The notes: a model not told the origin generated them from the sequence alone. 64,000 bases of DNA from Branchipolynoe longqiensis (GCA_030323885.1 CM059193.1:56386749-56450748); one strand, 5' to 3'. Positions 44,118 through 54,649 are shown, counted from the first letter of the stretch. Numbers and translations: made by a program.

Positions 44118-44281
44118 TATGACTCTGTCCGGTGGCATTGGTCATTTACGTAATACTGGTAGCAGCAGCTCGGCTGGTCTGATATCACATTTTCTTCCTG
44201 CCTTTTGCATTATCCGCCAAGAAACAATTACATTTCAGTTTGCAGAAATCGACATCGTTAAAAGTTGTCTAATCTCAAGTC

Positions 44282-44360
44282 GCTTAAAACTGCACAGTCC
44301 AATGAAAACATCAAATTTTAAAAACCAAAGTAATGAACTAGATTTGATTCTTCATGTCTA
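44282..44360. mobile_element. TTAA MITE, truncated
   Basis: TTAAAACTGCACAGTCCAATG and the following ~60 bp match one end of the family. The rest is missing where a SINE begins. Confidence 0.65.
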
Positions 44361-44367
44361 ACAAGAT

Positions 44368-44998
44368 TTGTTTGTTGTTGGAATTTTACGTCCTGGCAAC
44401 ATCTAAGACCATATCAGGACGGATACCGACTAGTGACAGCACATGGTCATGGCGACTTTATAGTGCTGTCCCACTGGGAAATCAGGGTGCCAGCACCATT
44501 ACCCGATATCCGGGCGCGGTGGCCGAATTGGTAGAGCACAGGCCTCGCGTGCGGAAGATCGTGAGTTCGTGAGTTCGGTTCCCGGTCGAGTCAAACCAAA
44601 TGACTTAAAAATTGATACTTGTCGCTTCCTAGCCTGGTGCTCGGCATTATTAGGATAGGTCAAGGGCTGGTCAGCTCGGTGTCAGGATAATGTGACTGAG
44701 TGGGATATCGGGTCATGGTGCCGGCGGCCTGATTTCCCAGTGGGACAGCACTATGAAATCGCCATGAGTGTGTACTGTCACAAGTCGGTACCCATCCTGA
44801 TATGACCTTAGATGTTGCTAGGACGTAAAACAACAACAAACAACAACCCACTCAGTCATATTTTCTGACACTGAGCTAACCAGTCCTTGCCCTATCCTAT
44901 TAATGCTGAACACCAAGCTAGGAAACGACAAGTATCAATTTTGTACGTCATTGGATTGACTCGATCAGGAATCGAACTCCCGATCTCCCGAACGGGAG
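44368..44998 (-). mobile_element. SINE type A (minus) split by a plus-strand SINE
   Basis: 44368-44509 (tail half) and 44848-44998 (body and head half) form one minus-strand copy interrupted between CCCGATATC and CCCACTCAG. The interrupting piece is the plus-strand SINE at 44510-44847. Confidence 0.85.
44510..44847 (+). mobile_element. SINE type A nested in another SINE A
   Basis: Complete copy with head GGGCGCGGTGGCCGAATTGG, tail ending AACAACAAACAACA. No target duplication could be read at this junction. Confidence 0.85.
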
Positions 44999-45262
44999 AG
45001 AAGGAACACGAAGGAACAAGAAGGAACAGTAGAAACACTCGGGTGGGTGGGCGGAAAAGTTGGCCCTGATGTCTCATTGGCTGCTGGAGGAGTAGTGATG
45101 GACATGGTAGCAGCACGGTGGCAGATTCCACTGGGAGGTGACCAGTGGCGCCTCGGTTGAGCAAGGCCCAAGGCGAGAGTTCGGAGGGGGGAGGGTAGAA
45201 CAGCCGCGGTGGTTCCCCTACTCCCCTCGCCGCGAATCAAGTGCAATGCATCAATTACGCAT
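44995..45262 (-). mobile_element. CATGTT-hairpin family member, divergent
   Basis: On the minus strand GAGGCGCCACTGGTCACC and CCGCCCACCCACCCG occur in family order. The hairpin and the B-box-like part are not preserved. Confidence 0.35.
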
Positions 45263-45382
45263 CAAGTTTCTAGGTAAGTAATTATGGAAGATAAATATGT
45301 GTACTCGGTCACACAGACCTCCCAGGTGAAAGGCCACCTGCACAGGTAGTGGTACGGTATGTTGATTGCAACAGGAAACCTA

Positions 45383-45625
45383 GGTAGGTTAATCAGTTAA
45401 TGATTAAGATGCTCGCCTTGGAATGGCAGAAATGTGAGTTCGAGTCCCAAGTTGGGCATGATTTTCTGCACAACATAGACATTACACTGCAAGAGGAAAT
45501 AACTTAAAATTGGCACTTGGCATTACTAGGATGAGGCAAGGACTGGTTAGCTCAGTATCAGAATAATGTGACTGTGTGGGATATCGGGTCATGGTGCCAG
45601 TGGACTGATCTCCCAGAAGGACAGC
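45383..45625 (+). mobile_element. SINE with a different tRNA-like head and type-A tail
   Basis: Head TTAATGATTAAGATGCTCGC with B box TGAGTTCGAGTCCC. Then ACTTAAAATTGGCACTTGG joins the type-A body and tail (GGACTGGTTAGCTCAG). Cut off at 45625 where the next element's hairpin begins. Confidence 0.65.
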
Positions 45626-46000
45626 ATTACCCATGTTGCTTCTGCAACATGGGTAATTCGCCAAGGGTGGACACTAGTGCCCTCTGGTTTGACTCCCACT
45701 GATTGTGTCGCCACCTAGCGTAACTTGCCTGAACCATGAGCCAAAATCTCCGATCTGATGTCACTTCTCCCCCACTGTCAGCCCCACATTTCCTAGCAAG
45801 ACGCCACCACTCTGAGTAGTTAGGGTGTTCTCTAAAACCCACCCAGCTGTAGATAAATGTGTCTTCGGTAGGGTTAAGCTCTGGATTTACGAATGTAGTT
45901 CCTGTTCGCATAAACCTAACACATTAAATGATACACTGTGAAATAAAGGCCCATATCATAGTAGACATTTGTCCGCGCCTTGAATTTATAATGTCCTTAG
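45626..46000 (+). mobile_element. CATGTT-hairpin family member with perfect hairpin
   Basis: Starts with ATTACCCATGTTG-cttctg-CAACATGGGTAAT (45626-45657, 13-bp perfect stem). GTGTCGCCACCTAGCG and TGATGTCACTTCTCC follow, and the end is GAAATAAAGGCCCATATC. The last 50 bp resemble the end of the tyrosine-recombinase retrotransposon at 6245-6295. It interrupts the SINE before it. Confidence 0.55.
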
Positions 46001-46012
46001 ATGACCTTAGAG

Positions 46013-46111
46013 TGGTTGGTTGTCTATGTACTAGCAACATCTACGGTCATATCAGGATGGGTACCGATTTGTGACAGTGCACACTCATGGTGACTTTATA
46101 GTGCTGCCCCA
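46013..46111 (-). mobile_element. SINE type A, tail fragment
   Basis: Reversed tail only (AGCAACATCTACGGTCATAT to TATAGTGCTGCCCCA). The 5' part is lost against the CA-rich tract. Confidence 0.7.
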
Positions 46112-46126
46112 CATTACGCAGGTGTC

Positions 46127-46780
46127 CCACACACATACACAGGCACACACTCACACACACGCACACACACATGCACACACATGTACACACATGCAAGTAC
46201 ACACGTACACATGCACGCACACATACACATGAGCACACACACATACACATGAGCACACACACATACACACACAAGCCCATGCACATACGTACACACACAC
46301 ACGCACACACAAATGCACACACTCACTCGCACGCGCACACACGGACACACATGTGCACACACGCACACACACTCCCCCACACACTCACACACACGCACAT
46401 ACAGACACACATACACACATGCACACACACACAAACTGATGCACACACACACGCACACACAGACACACACACATGCACACCCCCACACGCCCACATGCGC
46501 ACACAGACATGCACACACATGCACACACACCGACACACATGCACACACATACACATGCACACATACATATGCACACACATGCACACATGCGCACATACAC
46601 ACACACGCACACCCATGCACACACAAGCACACGCACGCACACACACACGCACACACACATGTACGCACACACATGTACACATGCACACACACATGTACAC
46701 ACACGCACACATGCACACACACGCGCACACGAACCGATGCACACACACACATGCGCACTCCCCCCCCCCCACCACACACA
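46127..46780. repeat. CA-rich microsatellite tract, 650 bp
   Basis: (CA)n interrupted by CATG, CACG and CCAC words. It generates long C/V-rich minus frames and H/T-rich plus frames, all by-products. Alternating purine-pyrimidine DNA of this kind can adopt Z-DNA. Confidence 0.95.
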
Positions 46781-46839
46781 CGCCATACTTTGGGTCGGCT
46801 TAGTGTCGGGCGGAAATGAGTGCCGCATTCAGAACGAGG

Positions 46840-46895
46840 GTCTACATCACCGGAAGTGACGTCACGCGCGGCCGGCAAGAACGGTAAGACACATA
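46840..46895. promoter_or_regulatory. ETS plus CRE motif cluster
   Basis: CCGGAAGTG (46850-46858, ETS consensus) runs into TGACGTCA (46857-46864, perfect CRE) in a short CpG-rich stretch. A donor-like GGTAAGA lies at 46883-46889. The combination is typical of CpG-island promoters, but no exon or gene follows in the window and the site may belong to a repeat. Confidence 0.3.
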
Positions 46896-47039
46896 ACACG
46901 CCGACGCCATTGCTGCTGAGGTATTTGAATATGGTTCATTAATAAAAGGTGCCCATTGGACCCACACAGTATGTGCAGTCGACTGGTTTTGGGGTTTTTA
47001 TATTCTGGCAACAAAGAAAGGGAGCAACATTAATATGAC

Positions 47040-47562
47040 TGCATATCTACTACAGTGAACATGCACTTTAATTATCTCATGTGTACAGAGAGACAAACGG
47101 AGAACATGGATTTAAAAAATTTATTGGAGAACGTCTCGTAGAATAGCGTATATCAGTAATGTCTGGAGAACAGAATTGGTATCGTGTATCGTATCAAGTA
47201 TCAATCATAGATCATAATGTCATACATATCGGTATCACATCGGTCAACAAAGCAGAGAATAACAAGTGATCACATCGTTATCAATGAATCAGGGTAATAG
47301 TTAGGGTAAAAGTCATATCGTTAACATGAGGAGAAAATCTAGTAGGTAGGGAAAGAATGCAACGAGAACAAGAGTCAGCCCTCAACCCAACGAGCATCGG
47401 GAGGGAGGGTGGGTGAAATGACTGGCATGGTCGAGTGTCAGCGGGCAAGTGCAAGGAGGTAAGTGGCAGAGGTATGAAAGTAGTCCAGTGTAAAGAAAGT
47501 AGTGCACTCTGACGCATTCGTAAATTATCCATGTTGATGCTCAACATGCGTAATTTACTAAG
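47040..47562 (-). mobile_element. CATGTT-hairpin family member
   Basis: On the minus strand: GTAAATTACGCATGTTGAG with the hairpin partner TCAACATGGATAATTTAC (47521-47558), then TTTCACCCACCCTCCCTCC and GGGTTGAGGGCTGACTC, and CCAATAAATTTTTTAAATCC near the 3' end. Confidence 0.55.
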
Positions 47563-48090
47563 TTTACAATGTGATAGCATTCACCCGGCGAACTAGACTC
47601 TCACTTCTAAGCTCCACAACTGCCCTGAATTTCTGAAAATAAATTTGTTTTGTAAGATAATGATTACTTAAAATGAGCTCACATTAAGTTAATAAAACGT
47701 CATGTAATTAAGATTGGTTAGCATTAATTCACGAGTACATTGTAATTTCCATAATTAAACACGGTGAAGATAATGTTATGCGCGTTTTATTCTTTTCCTT
47801 TTGAAATTACAAACTTCCCACAACTTTATTGAGATATTGTTACTTTTTTTTGGGGGGGGGGGGGGGGACTACACCTGATTTGCAATTAGGTTTTCGCAGA
47901 AAGTGCCTTTATGTCATTTTCTGGAATTTCATTCATCTTTGCAACAATTTGATTTTTTTTTAAATGGCATTCATTTTTTCAAGCCATGACACATCTTTTT
48001 CCGTTTTTGGGGGGGGGGGTAAATGAATTTTATTCACATGGCTGTCATTTCTCAGAGCCATAACGCCAGGCTTCTCGCTATCAATGGTTA
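47563..48090. other. No gene seen; poly-G runs
   Basis: Poly-G runs at about 47853-47867 and 48010-48019 in T-rich surroundings. Nothing else. Confidence 0.4.
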
Positions 48091-48547
48091 ATGATGCCGG
48101 CGGTCTGATTTCCCAATGGGGCAGCACTATAAAGTCACCATGTGAGTCTTGGAACCTGACGGAACCCATCCCTCCTGGGTCGAACATGGTGCCATTGTTT
48201 TGTTTGTTTGTTGGAGTCTTACGCCCTGGCAACCTCTAATGTCATATCAGGATGGGTACAGACTTGTGACAGTGCACACTCATGGTGACTTTATCGTGCT
48301 GCCCCACTGGGAAACCAGGCCGCCTGCACCATGACCCGATACTCCACTCAGCCACATTATCCTGACACTGAGCTAAGCAATCCTTGCCCTAGGCTAGGAA
48401 GCCTGGCTAGGAAGCAACAACCGGCCTGATTTCCCAATGTGGCAGCACTATAAAGTCACTATGAGTGCACACTGTCACAAGCCGGTACCCGTCCTGATAC
48501 TTGTGTGTATGTTGCCAGGACGTAAAACTCCAACAACCAACCAACCC
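48091..48547. mobile_element. Cluster of three SINE-A fragments
   Basis: 48091-48146 (+, CTGATTTCCCAATGGGGCAG), 48198-48420 (-, tail and body) and 48421-48547 (+, tail ending AAAACTCCAACAACCAACC). The last two face each other, as in the hairpin at 28977-29402, but with a less exact join. Confidence 0.75.
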
Positions 48548-48654
48548 AAGTCGATGCCCATCCTTAGATGCTTTAGGATATAAAATCTCAAACTAAACAA
48601 CACAACGAATAACCAAAACCAGAATAAAAAACTAAACAAAAATCACCTATGTTT

Positions 48655-48815
48655 GGTCACGTGTCTCCTCGTGATAACCTTTACCTGCGCATGCGCGATA
48701 AGGCTAAACTGCCCGATCAACGCAAACATTGCCCGACCAACCAATAGCAGCACTCCTTTCATCTGTCCATCGCAGCCATTCACGCTGTAATCGATTCAGT
48801 GCGCATGCGCGGAGT
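48655..48815. promoter_or_regulatory. Paired NRF1 sites with E-box and CCAAT
   Basis: TGCGCATGCGC occurs twice (48686-48696 and 48800-48810). It is the NRF1 palindrome found in housekeeping promoters. CACGTG lies at 48658-48663 and ACCAACCAATAGCAG between the sites. No open frame or exon can be attached. Confidence 0.35.
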
Positions 48816-49029
48816 AATATCGGACGCCAAACTGTACGCGATCATTCATAAGTTTCCTCTAATAAAACCGATGTATTTTTAAATTGCATGTATCCATTTA
48901 TTATTTTAATACATCTATTTAATTTGTTAATACATATATTTAATTTTCTTTCTCGAAAGTTTAGCATTTTGCATGTGGCAGTCGAAAGATGGCAACACCC
49001 GCCCCCTACCGTCGTGTCCTTGAGGAAAC

Positions 49030-49355
49030 TTAAAGTTGCATAGTCCGATGGTTTTGGATTTCTGCCATTTATTTCTGAGATAAATATATTAAATTGAATA
49101 TCCTACCCTACCTTACTTCACTTTGAAGTAACTAATATTTTAAAAGGCTACATTTTGAGATATTTGAAGCGCAAACATGCTAAATTAATTCTGGCAAGCA
49201 TGCCAAAACTCTGACACTATATGTTTAGGCAGTGACAGGTTCTATTACATTGACTCAGTCTTCCCTTCTTTGTGGCGACAAATGTTTAATAAATGCACCA
49301 GTTTCTAAGTTAGATATGTAGAATCAAATGTAGGTGACTGCATTGGTTTTGTAAA
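49030..49355. mobile_element. TTAA MITE, right end lost
   Basis: Left end TTAAAGTTGCATAGTCCGATG at 49030 and family interior up to about 49355, where the 184-bp array begins. Confidence 0.75.
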
Positions 49356-49359
49356 AGAA

Positions 49360-50860
49360 GAAAAGCCCAAATATCCATGCTATCATCTACACAACACACT
49401 CATAAAATGAAGCAGGAGATTTAGCTTCAGTGAAGGAAAGAGGGGAATAAGAAAAGACAGAATAGGCTAGCCATGTGTTCAGCGACATTCACCGAAGAAG
49501 GAGGGAAGGAGGAGCTAAGATTTGGCTGCTGCGAAAGAGCGAGAAGAAACAAAAGCAACAACATAGAACAGCCATTACGTGACCCACCTACAAACAAATC
49601 TAACTAAGCCAATCAACCAACAACAAAAGAATAAGACAAGATGAAATAGGCTATCCATGTGTTCAGCGACATTCACAGAAGAAGGAGGGAAGGAGGAGAT
49701 AAGATTTGGCTTCTGCAAAAGAGCGGGAAGAGACAAAAACAACAACATAGAACAGCCATTACGCGATTCACCTACAAACAAATCTCACTAAGCCAATCAA
49801 CCAACAACTACAAAATAATAAAAGACAAAATAGGCTATCCATGTGTTCAGCGACATTCACAGAAGAAGGAGGGAAGGAGGAGATAAGATTTGGCTTCTGC
49901 AAAAGAGCGGGAAGAGACAAAAACAACAACATAGAACAGCCATTACGCGACCCACCTACAAACAAATCTAACTAAGCCTATCAACCAACAACTACAAAAC
50001 AATAAAAGACAAAATAGGCTATCCATGTGTTCAGCGACATTCACAGAAGAAGGAGGGAAGGAGGAGATAAGATTTGGCTTCTGCAAAAGAATGAAAAGAA
50101 ACAAAAACAACAACATAGAACAGCCATTACCCGACCCACCTACAAAGAAATATAACTAAGCCAATCAACCAACAACAAAAGAATAAGACAAGACAAAATA
50201 TTCATGTTATGACACACACATATAAAAACAGGAGATTTAGCTCATGTGAAAGAAAGAAGACACGACCAAATAGGATATTCATGTGTCCATCCACACTCAC
50301 ACAAAATAAGGTTTTTTGTTTGTTTGTTGTTGTTTTACGTCCGAGCAACATCTAAGGTCATATCAGGACGGGTACCGACTTGTGACAGTGCGCACTCATG
50401 GCGACTTTATAGTGCTGCCTCACTGGAAGACCAGGCTGCCAGCACCATGACCTGATAATAATGGTGCTGGCGGCCACTCACATACATCAAAATGCATACA
50501 CTGACACTGAGCAGACCAGTCCTTGTCCTATCCTAATAATGCTGAGCACCAGGCTAGGAAGCGACACGTATCAACTTTTAAATCATTGGTTTGACTCGAC
50601 CAGGGTTCGAACCCACGAGCCCATGATCTACCAACACGGGAGACGGACGCTTTAACTCATTCGGCCATCCCGTCTGGTCCACAAAATAAGGAGGGAAGGA
50701 GGAGATTTGGCTTCAGCGAAAGAGCGAGTAGAAAAAACTAAACATGAAACGAGCATTACCTGACCAACCCACAAACAAATCTAACTATGCCAATTCCAAT
50801 TCGCTAACCACCTATCACCACAGAATAATTCATGACACTCGGACAAAACACGAAGCAGTC
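49360..50860. repeat. Tandem array, 184-bp unit, split by a SINE
   Basis: CCATGTGTTCAGCGACATTC starts at 49471, 49655, 49839 and 50023, exactly 184 bp apart. A further diverged unit reaches 50311 and resumes at 50692. Each unit has AGAAGGAGGGAAGGAGGAGA and ACATAGAACAGCCATTACG. Short open frames repeat with the unit and are not genes. Confidence 0.95.
50312..50679 (-). mobile_element. SINE type A with 12-bp target duplication
   Basis: CACAAAATAAGG flanks the element (50300-50311 and 50680-50691), showing insertion into the 184-bp array. The body has a local rearrangement near 50455-50500 (GATAATAATGGTGCTGGCGG). The head ends GGCCATCCCGTCTGGT. Confidence 0.9.
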
Positions 50861-51245
50861 AGGTTTAAATAATCATTTATTGATTATGAATCATCAAATC
50901 ATCATGCAGGAGTCTGGCCCCGAGAAGAAGGTGTCATGAGACGAAATAGCAGCAGGTGGCTGACACCTAGCGACATGAAAGACTGGCTTCCGAATATTGT
51001 CTTTCATGTGCGTAAATGTTAGCAGTAATGTTGTCACCTGAGTGTCTGAAGCGAGACAATTAACATGGTGAGAATCGTACAAACAGAAAAAAACATCAAA
51101 CTCAGCACTTAACTCTTAACGTAGAGGGTTGGGTGGGTGGGGAAAAGTTAGTGTTGCTCGTACGGCAGCGCAAATGGAAGTGTGGCAGAGGGGGGAACTG
51201 GTCACGTGCTGGGCCTGAACTTGCCTCGTGCGTGAATTAAATATG
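50861..51245 (-). mobile_element. CATGTT-hairpin family member, divergent
   Basis: On the minus strand: GGTCACGTG complement region, TTCCCCACCCACCCAACCC and AATAAATGATTATTTAAACC near the 3' end. The hairpin is eroded. Confidence 0.4.
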
Positions 51246-51506
51246 TTACCTTATCACCACAGATTAATCTATACTACCAAACCAGCAACTAACTATAGAT
51301 ACTACCGTTCATTCAGTAAACTAATGCACTCAACAATTGTAGTTAACCATTGCCTCACCCCACCCAACTTATGCATCAAACAACTGCACACAGTCACTGA
51401 CAATGAACACTGCTAATAACTTGACACATCCATTTTACTCATCTTAGCTAACCAAATCCCACCATACATCGCTTAGCATTTCACCAAAATCCAAAGCGTC
51501 CTATGC

Positions 51507-51862
51507 TTAAAGCTGCATAGTCCGATGAAATATCAAATTGTCAAAACCAAACCAATTATCTCAATTTGATTTTCATATTCATTTTCATGATACTGATGCA
51601 CTTATTAAGCATTTGTTTCTGCGTAGAAGGCAATACTGAGTCAATATAACAGAACCTGTTACTGCAGAAGTCTATGGTGTCAGAGTTTTGGCAAGCTTGC
51701 CAAAACTAATTTTCCGTGTTTGCACTCAAAATATCTAAAAGGTTTACCATTTAAAATAAAAGTAACTTTGAACTAATGTAAAGTAGATACTAGTGATCAA
51801 TCTAATATATTTATTACAGAAGAAATACAGAAATTCAAAACCATCGGACTATGTAACGTTAA
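51507..51862. mobile_element. TTAA-flanked MITE, full length
   Basis: 356 bp with TTAA at 51507-51510 and 51859-51862, ends AAGCTGCATAGTCCGATG and CATCGGACTATGTAACGTT. Confidence 0.8.
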
Positions 51863-52269
51863 TACACACACTGAACGCTTGCTATAAACTAGATACTTCA
51901 CAACCACTTAGTTATCTAAATTTGGATTATACCTAGATCTAAATCAAGACTATGCCGACATAACCCCTGCCTAGAAAATTAACTAAAACACCACATACAT
52001 TAAAATGCATACACTGATTGCATGCACTGACCAGACACACCACACATGCTTAATTAGCTGAAAATAATAATATGTTATTATCTTAAGATTATTCTTGTAA
52101 TTAAATAGTGTAAATGACTGAAGTTAAACATGGCCGGAAGACCAGTGCCTTGGTGCTGAAAAAACCCCAACAATTTTCAGATGAATAAAAATGCTTACAA
52201 AAAAAACCCCAACTAAGCCAACCAACAACAAAAAACCACCAAAAAAACCCACAAAAACCCCCAGAAACA
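51863..52269. other. No gene seen
   Basis: GGCCGGAAGACCAGTGCCTT (52131-52150) is a short dispersed motif copy. A-rich runs with CCAAC words follow. Confidence 0.4.
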
Positions 52270-52560
52270 AGCGTGAGGTCCGGCTTCTGTGTACAATCGT
52301 ACCACGTGACAGCTCGGCCCTCACTCCGTCGTCCGGTTGACACCGGCCTCGTCCCCCTATTACCGCCCGGCCACCGCGAGCATTGTGACCGTGACACCTC
52401 GCCACCGGTAGTAACCGGGTACCCGCGCCACGCTCAAGTACCAAACGCCGCCGGGTGAGGGCGTCACTTGTCCGTCGCTGGTTGCCGGTCGCCTGTTGCC
52501 CGTTGCCGGCCATTCAGGCTTTCACACTCGGAACTAGCGCCGACAGGTGACGGCATCGGT
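52270..52560. other. CpG-rich segment with GCCGG/CCGGT words
   Basis: Rich in CACCGG, GCCGGT and GTTGCCGG words on both strands, ending GGCTTTCACACTCGGAAC. The composition and the CACAC near the end recall the foldback elements at 10 and 32 kb, but no inverted partner end was found. It could also be a CpG island. Confidence 0.35.
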
Positions 52561-52807
52561 ACCATTAAGGTGTGGGGGTGGGGGGGGGGGTAGTGGAGGC
52601 CATTTTGGAATTATTTGTGAGCGATCGTGGTAATAGACCATTTCCGCAGAGCTCTGCAAAGTCAGCTGAAGCTTAGTTCGTGCACGTGAACTTAAAGCTT
52701 TGAAATCACAACGACAAGTGAATAAGTGGCCATCAAACACGCCAGGGGCGTGATTGGCGCTGCAGTCGCGCATGCACTTTCGCTCACCGAGACCAGCGAT
52801 TGGACAA

Positions 52808-53152
52808 AAACAAAGCTTGTTTTACTTAACGACGCCTCTAGAGCCACGATTTGTACCATCAGCTATTGGCCGTCAAACATATGGTCATTCTGATACATTT
52901 CTTTGGAGGAAACCTGCTGCCGCCATATAGGCAACTCTTTCCGATAAGCAGGAAGGGGTCTTTTATATGCACTTTCCCACAGAAAGGACAGCACATATGA
53001 CAGCCTTTGATGAACCAGTTATGGACCACTGGTTGGAACAGAAAATAGCCCAAACTGCAAATGTGTCCACTGAGCAGGATCGATCGGATGACCCACACCT
53101 TCACAGGTGGACACTCTACTGCCTGAGCCACGTTCCGCTCCCGCACTTGGAC
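52808..53152 (-). mobile_element. Molluscan-type tRNA-derived SINE, type E
   Basis: Minus-strand copy, starting TTTACTTAACGACGCCTC on the plus strand, with TTTCTTTGGAGGAAACCTGC, GGTCTTTTATATGCACTTTC, GCCTTTGATGAACCAGT, then the head with GGATCGATCGGATGACC and GCCTGAGCCACGTTCCGCTC. Confidence 0.8.
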
Positions 53153-53348
53153 AATAACCAATAATAATACATTCGATCATACTGACACAGTATTGGCCAA
53201 TATACAACCTGACAAATAATAATAATCAAGATAATAAATAGTCTGCCATTTTATGTGATGTATAAGCATTATACAAGTATAAATAATCGGAAGCTATATA
53301 TAACAACTAGAACATAATGGGTTAAAACTATAAGTATATAGCATTTGT

Positions 53349-53530
53349 GCTCAGCGTCAGGATAATGTGACTGAGTGGGATACCAGGTCATGGTGCCGGG
53401 GTGGCCTGGTTTACCAGTGGGACAGCACTATAAAGTCGCCATGAGTGCGCACTTTCACAAGTCAGTACCCATCCTGCTATGACCTTAGATGTTGCTAGGA
53501 CGTAAAACAACAACAACAAACAAACAAACA
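53349..53530 (+). mobile_element. SINE type A, tail half
   Basis: Begins at GTCAGGATAATGTGACTGAG and ends AACAACAACAAACAAACAAA. Head and body lost. Confidence 0.8.
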
Positions 53531-53598
53531 CATTTCTCCAACGACAATGACAATGACAATGGGAATATCTATAGTACATCACTATTCATAATACATCG

Positions 53599-53801
53599 CA
53601 GGGGCCTAGCTTGGGATTTTCAGGTGGTACTCAGACTTTTTTAGCGATGGAATATAACGCTATTGGAATAAAATACAATGGAATGAAATGCTATAAGACA
53701 TCAAATACTATAAAACATCGTATATTTTAACAATACAACAATTATTTTAATCTCAGGTGGTACGCAGCTGCGTACATGCGCATATGGAAGCTAGGCCCCT
53801 G
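53599..53801. mobile_element. MITE with CAGGGGCCTAGCTT termini (hAT-like)
   Basis: 203 bp with ends CAGGGGCCTAGCTT and AGCTAGGCCCCTG. Inside, CAGGTGGTAC occurs near both ends. CAGGGGC termini are typical of hAT elements, but an 8-bp duplication is not evident. Confidence 0.65.
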
Positions 53802-53837
53802 CATTGTAATAATTCATTACCCACTGTAGCTCTGCAC

Positions 53838-54032
53838 ATTGATTGATTGATTGGTGGTTGCTTTACGCCGTGTCGGCAGCATAGGCCATATTCACGGCGA
53901 GAAATGTTTGTTTTTTGTTCAAACCATCGCTTTTACATGTAAAAGCAGACAATCAATTATGTGCCAATAGACACTCATTAAATTAGAAAGCTCACAATCA
54001 TATGTTTGTGGTCAAGGGAAACAAATTGTCTG
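53838..54032 (-). mobile_element. Dispersed repeat type F
   Basis: ATTGATTGATTGATTGGTGG then CGTGTCGGCAGCATAGG and the TTTTACATGTAAAA palindrome. Almost identical to 13362-13558, so a recent burst or duplication. Confidence 0.75.
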
Positions 54033-54071
54033 CACATCATTCCATAGACACTTTTCCTGACTCAAGATTTA

Positions 54072-54264
54072 CTGGGTACGGTGGCCGAATTGGTAGACCG
54101 ATTCTTGGTGCTACCTAGCCTGGCGCTCGGCATAATAATAATAGGATAGGGCAAGGACTGATTGGCTCAGTGTCAGGATAATGTGACTGAGTGGGATATC
54201 AGGTCATGGTGCCAGCGGCCTGATTTCCCAATGGGGAAGCACTATAAAGTCGCTCTGAGTGCTC
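54072..54264 (+). mobile_element. SINE type A with head deletion
   Basis: GGGTACGGTGGCCGAATTGG then jumps to the body. The tail is cut after CACTATAAAGTCGC. Confidence 0.75.
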
Positions 54265-54284
54265 GGCAATGCAATGCAATACAT

Positions 54285-54385
54285 ACATAATCCTGGTTAC
54301 GGAACCAATCTTGTGAGAGGTGTTTTTGCGGATGATGGGAAACATTGTGCCTATAGTGGGATTCGAACCCGACTATACGGCCGCC
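54285..54385 (-). mobile_element. tRNA-derived SINE type D, fragment
   Basis: GTGGGATTCGAACCCGACTA with CATTGTGCC and TGATGGG upstream, as in the other type-D copies. Confidence 0.5.
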
Positions 54386-54649
54386 GTGATGTGCATGGCT
54401 TCAATCAATCAATCAATCAATCAATATATTCTAATTACATTGGTTATGTTCATTAGAATATCATTCACCTTAAAATTCACTTAATAGAGCAAAAGCTTTC
54501 TTAAATTGAATTTGAATAGCCATTAAACTCTAAATGGGCACACTCCTTTCCTCATAAGTTTGCGTCCTAAAATTCCATACAAAACAATTTTATTTTGCTT
54601 TTTCAATCAAAATTGATTGTGATATATGAACTAAGCAATGGATTTATGT
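54386..54649. other. No gene seen
   Basis: (AATC)n run at 54401-54424. Otherwise no feature. Confidence 0.4.

Noticed and set aside
45627..45911. 94-codon minus frame
   Set aside because: It starts inside a CATGTT-hairpin repeat and matches no domain I know. Length is within chance for this window.
46114..46899. 261-codon C/V-rich minus frame and H/T-rich plus frames
   Set aside because: By-product of the CA-rich tract.
41476..50860. Regularly spaced repeats at 41.5-42.2 kb and 49.4-50.9 kb considered as CRISPR arrays
   Set aside because: Units of 95 and 184 bp are contiguous with no unique spacers, and the genome is eukaryotic.
52270..52560. CpG-rich block considered as a promoter island
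   Set aside because: The GC content comes from repeated GCCGG/CACCGG words. No recognised factor sites or exon nearby; a foldback remnant is equally likely.
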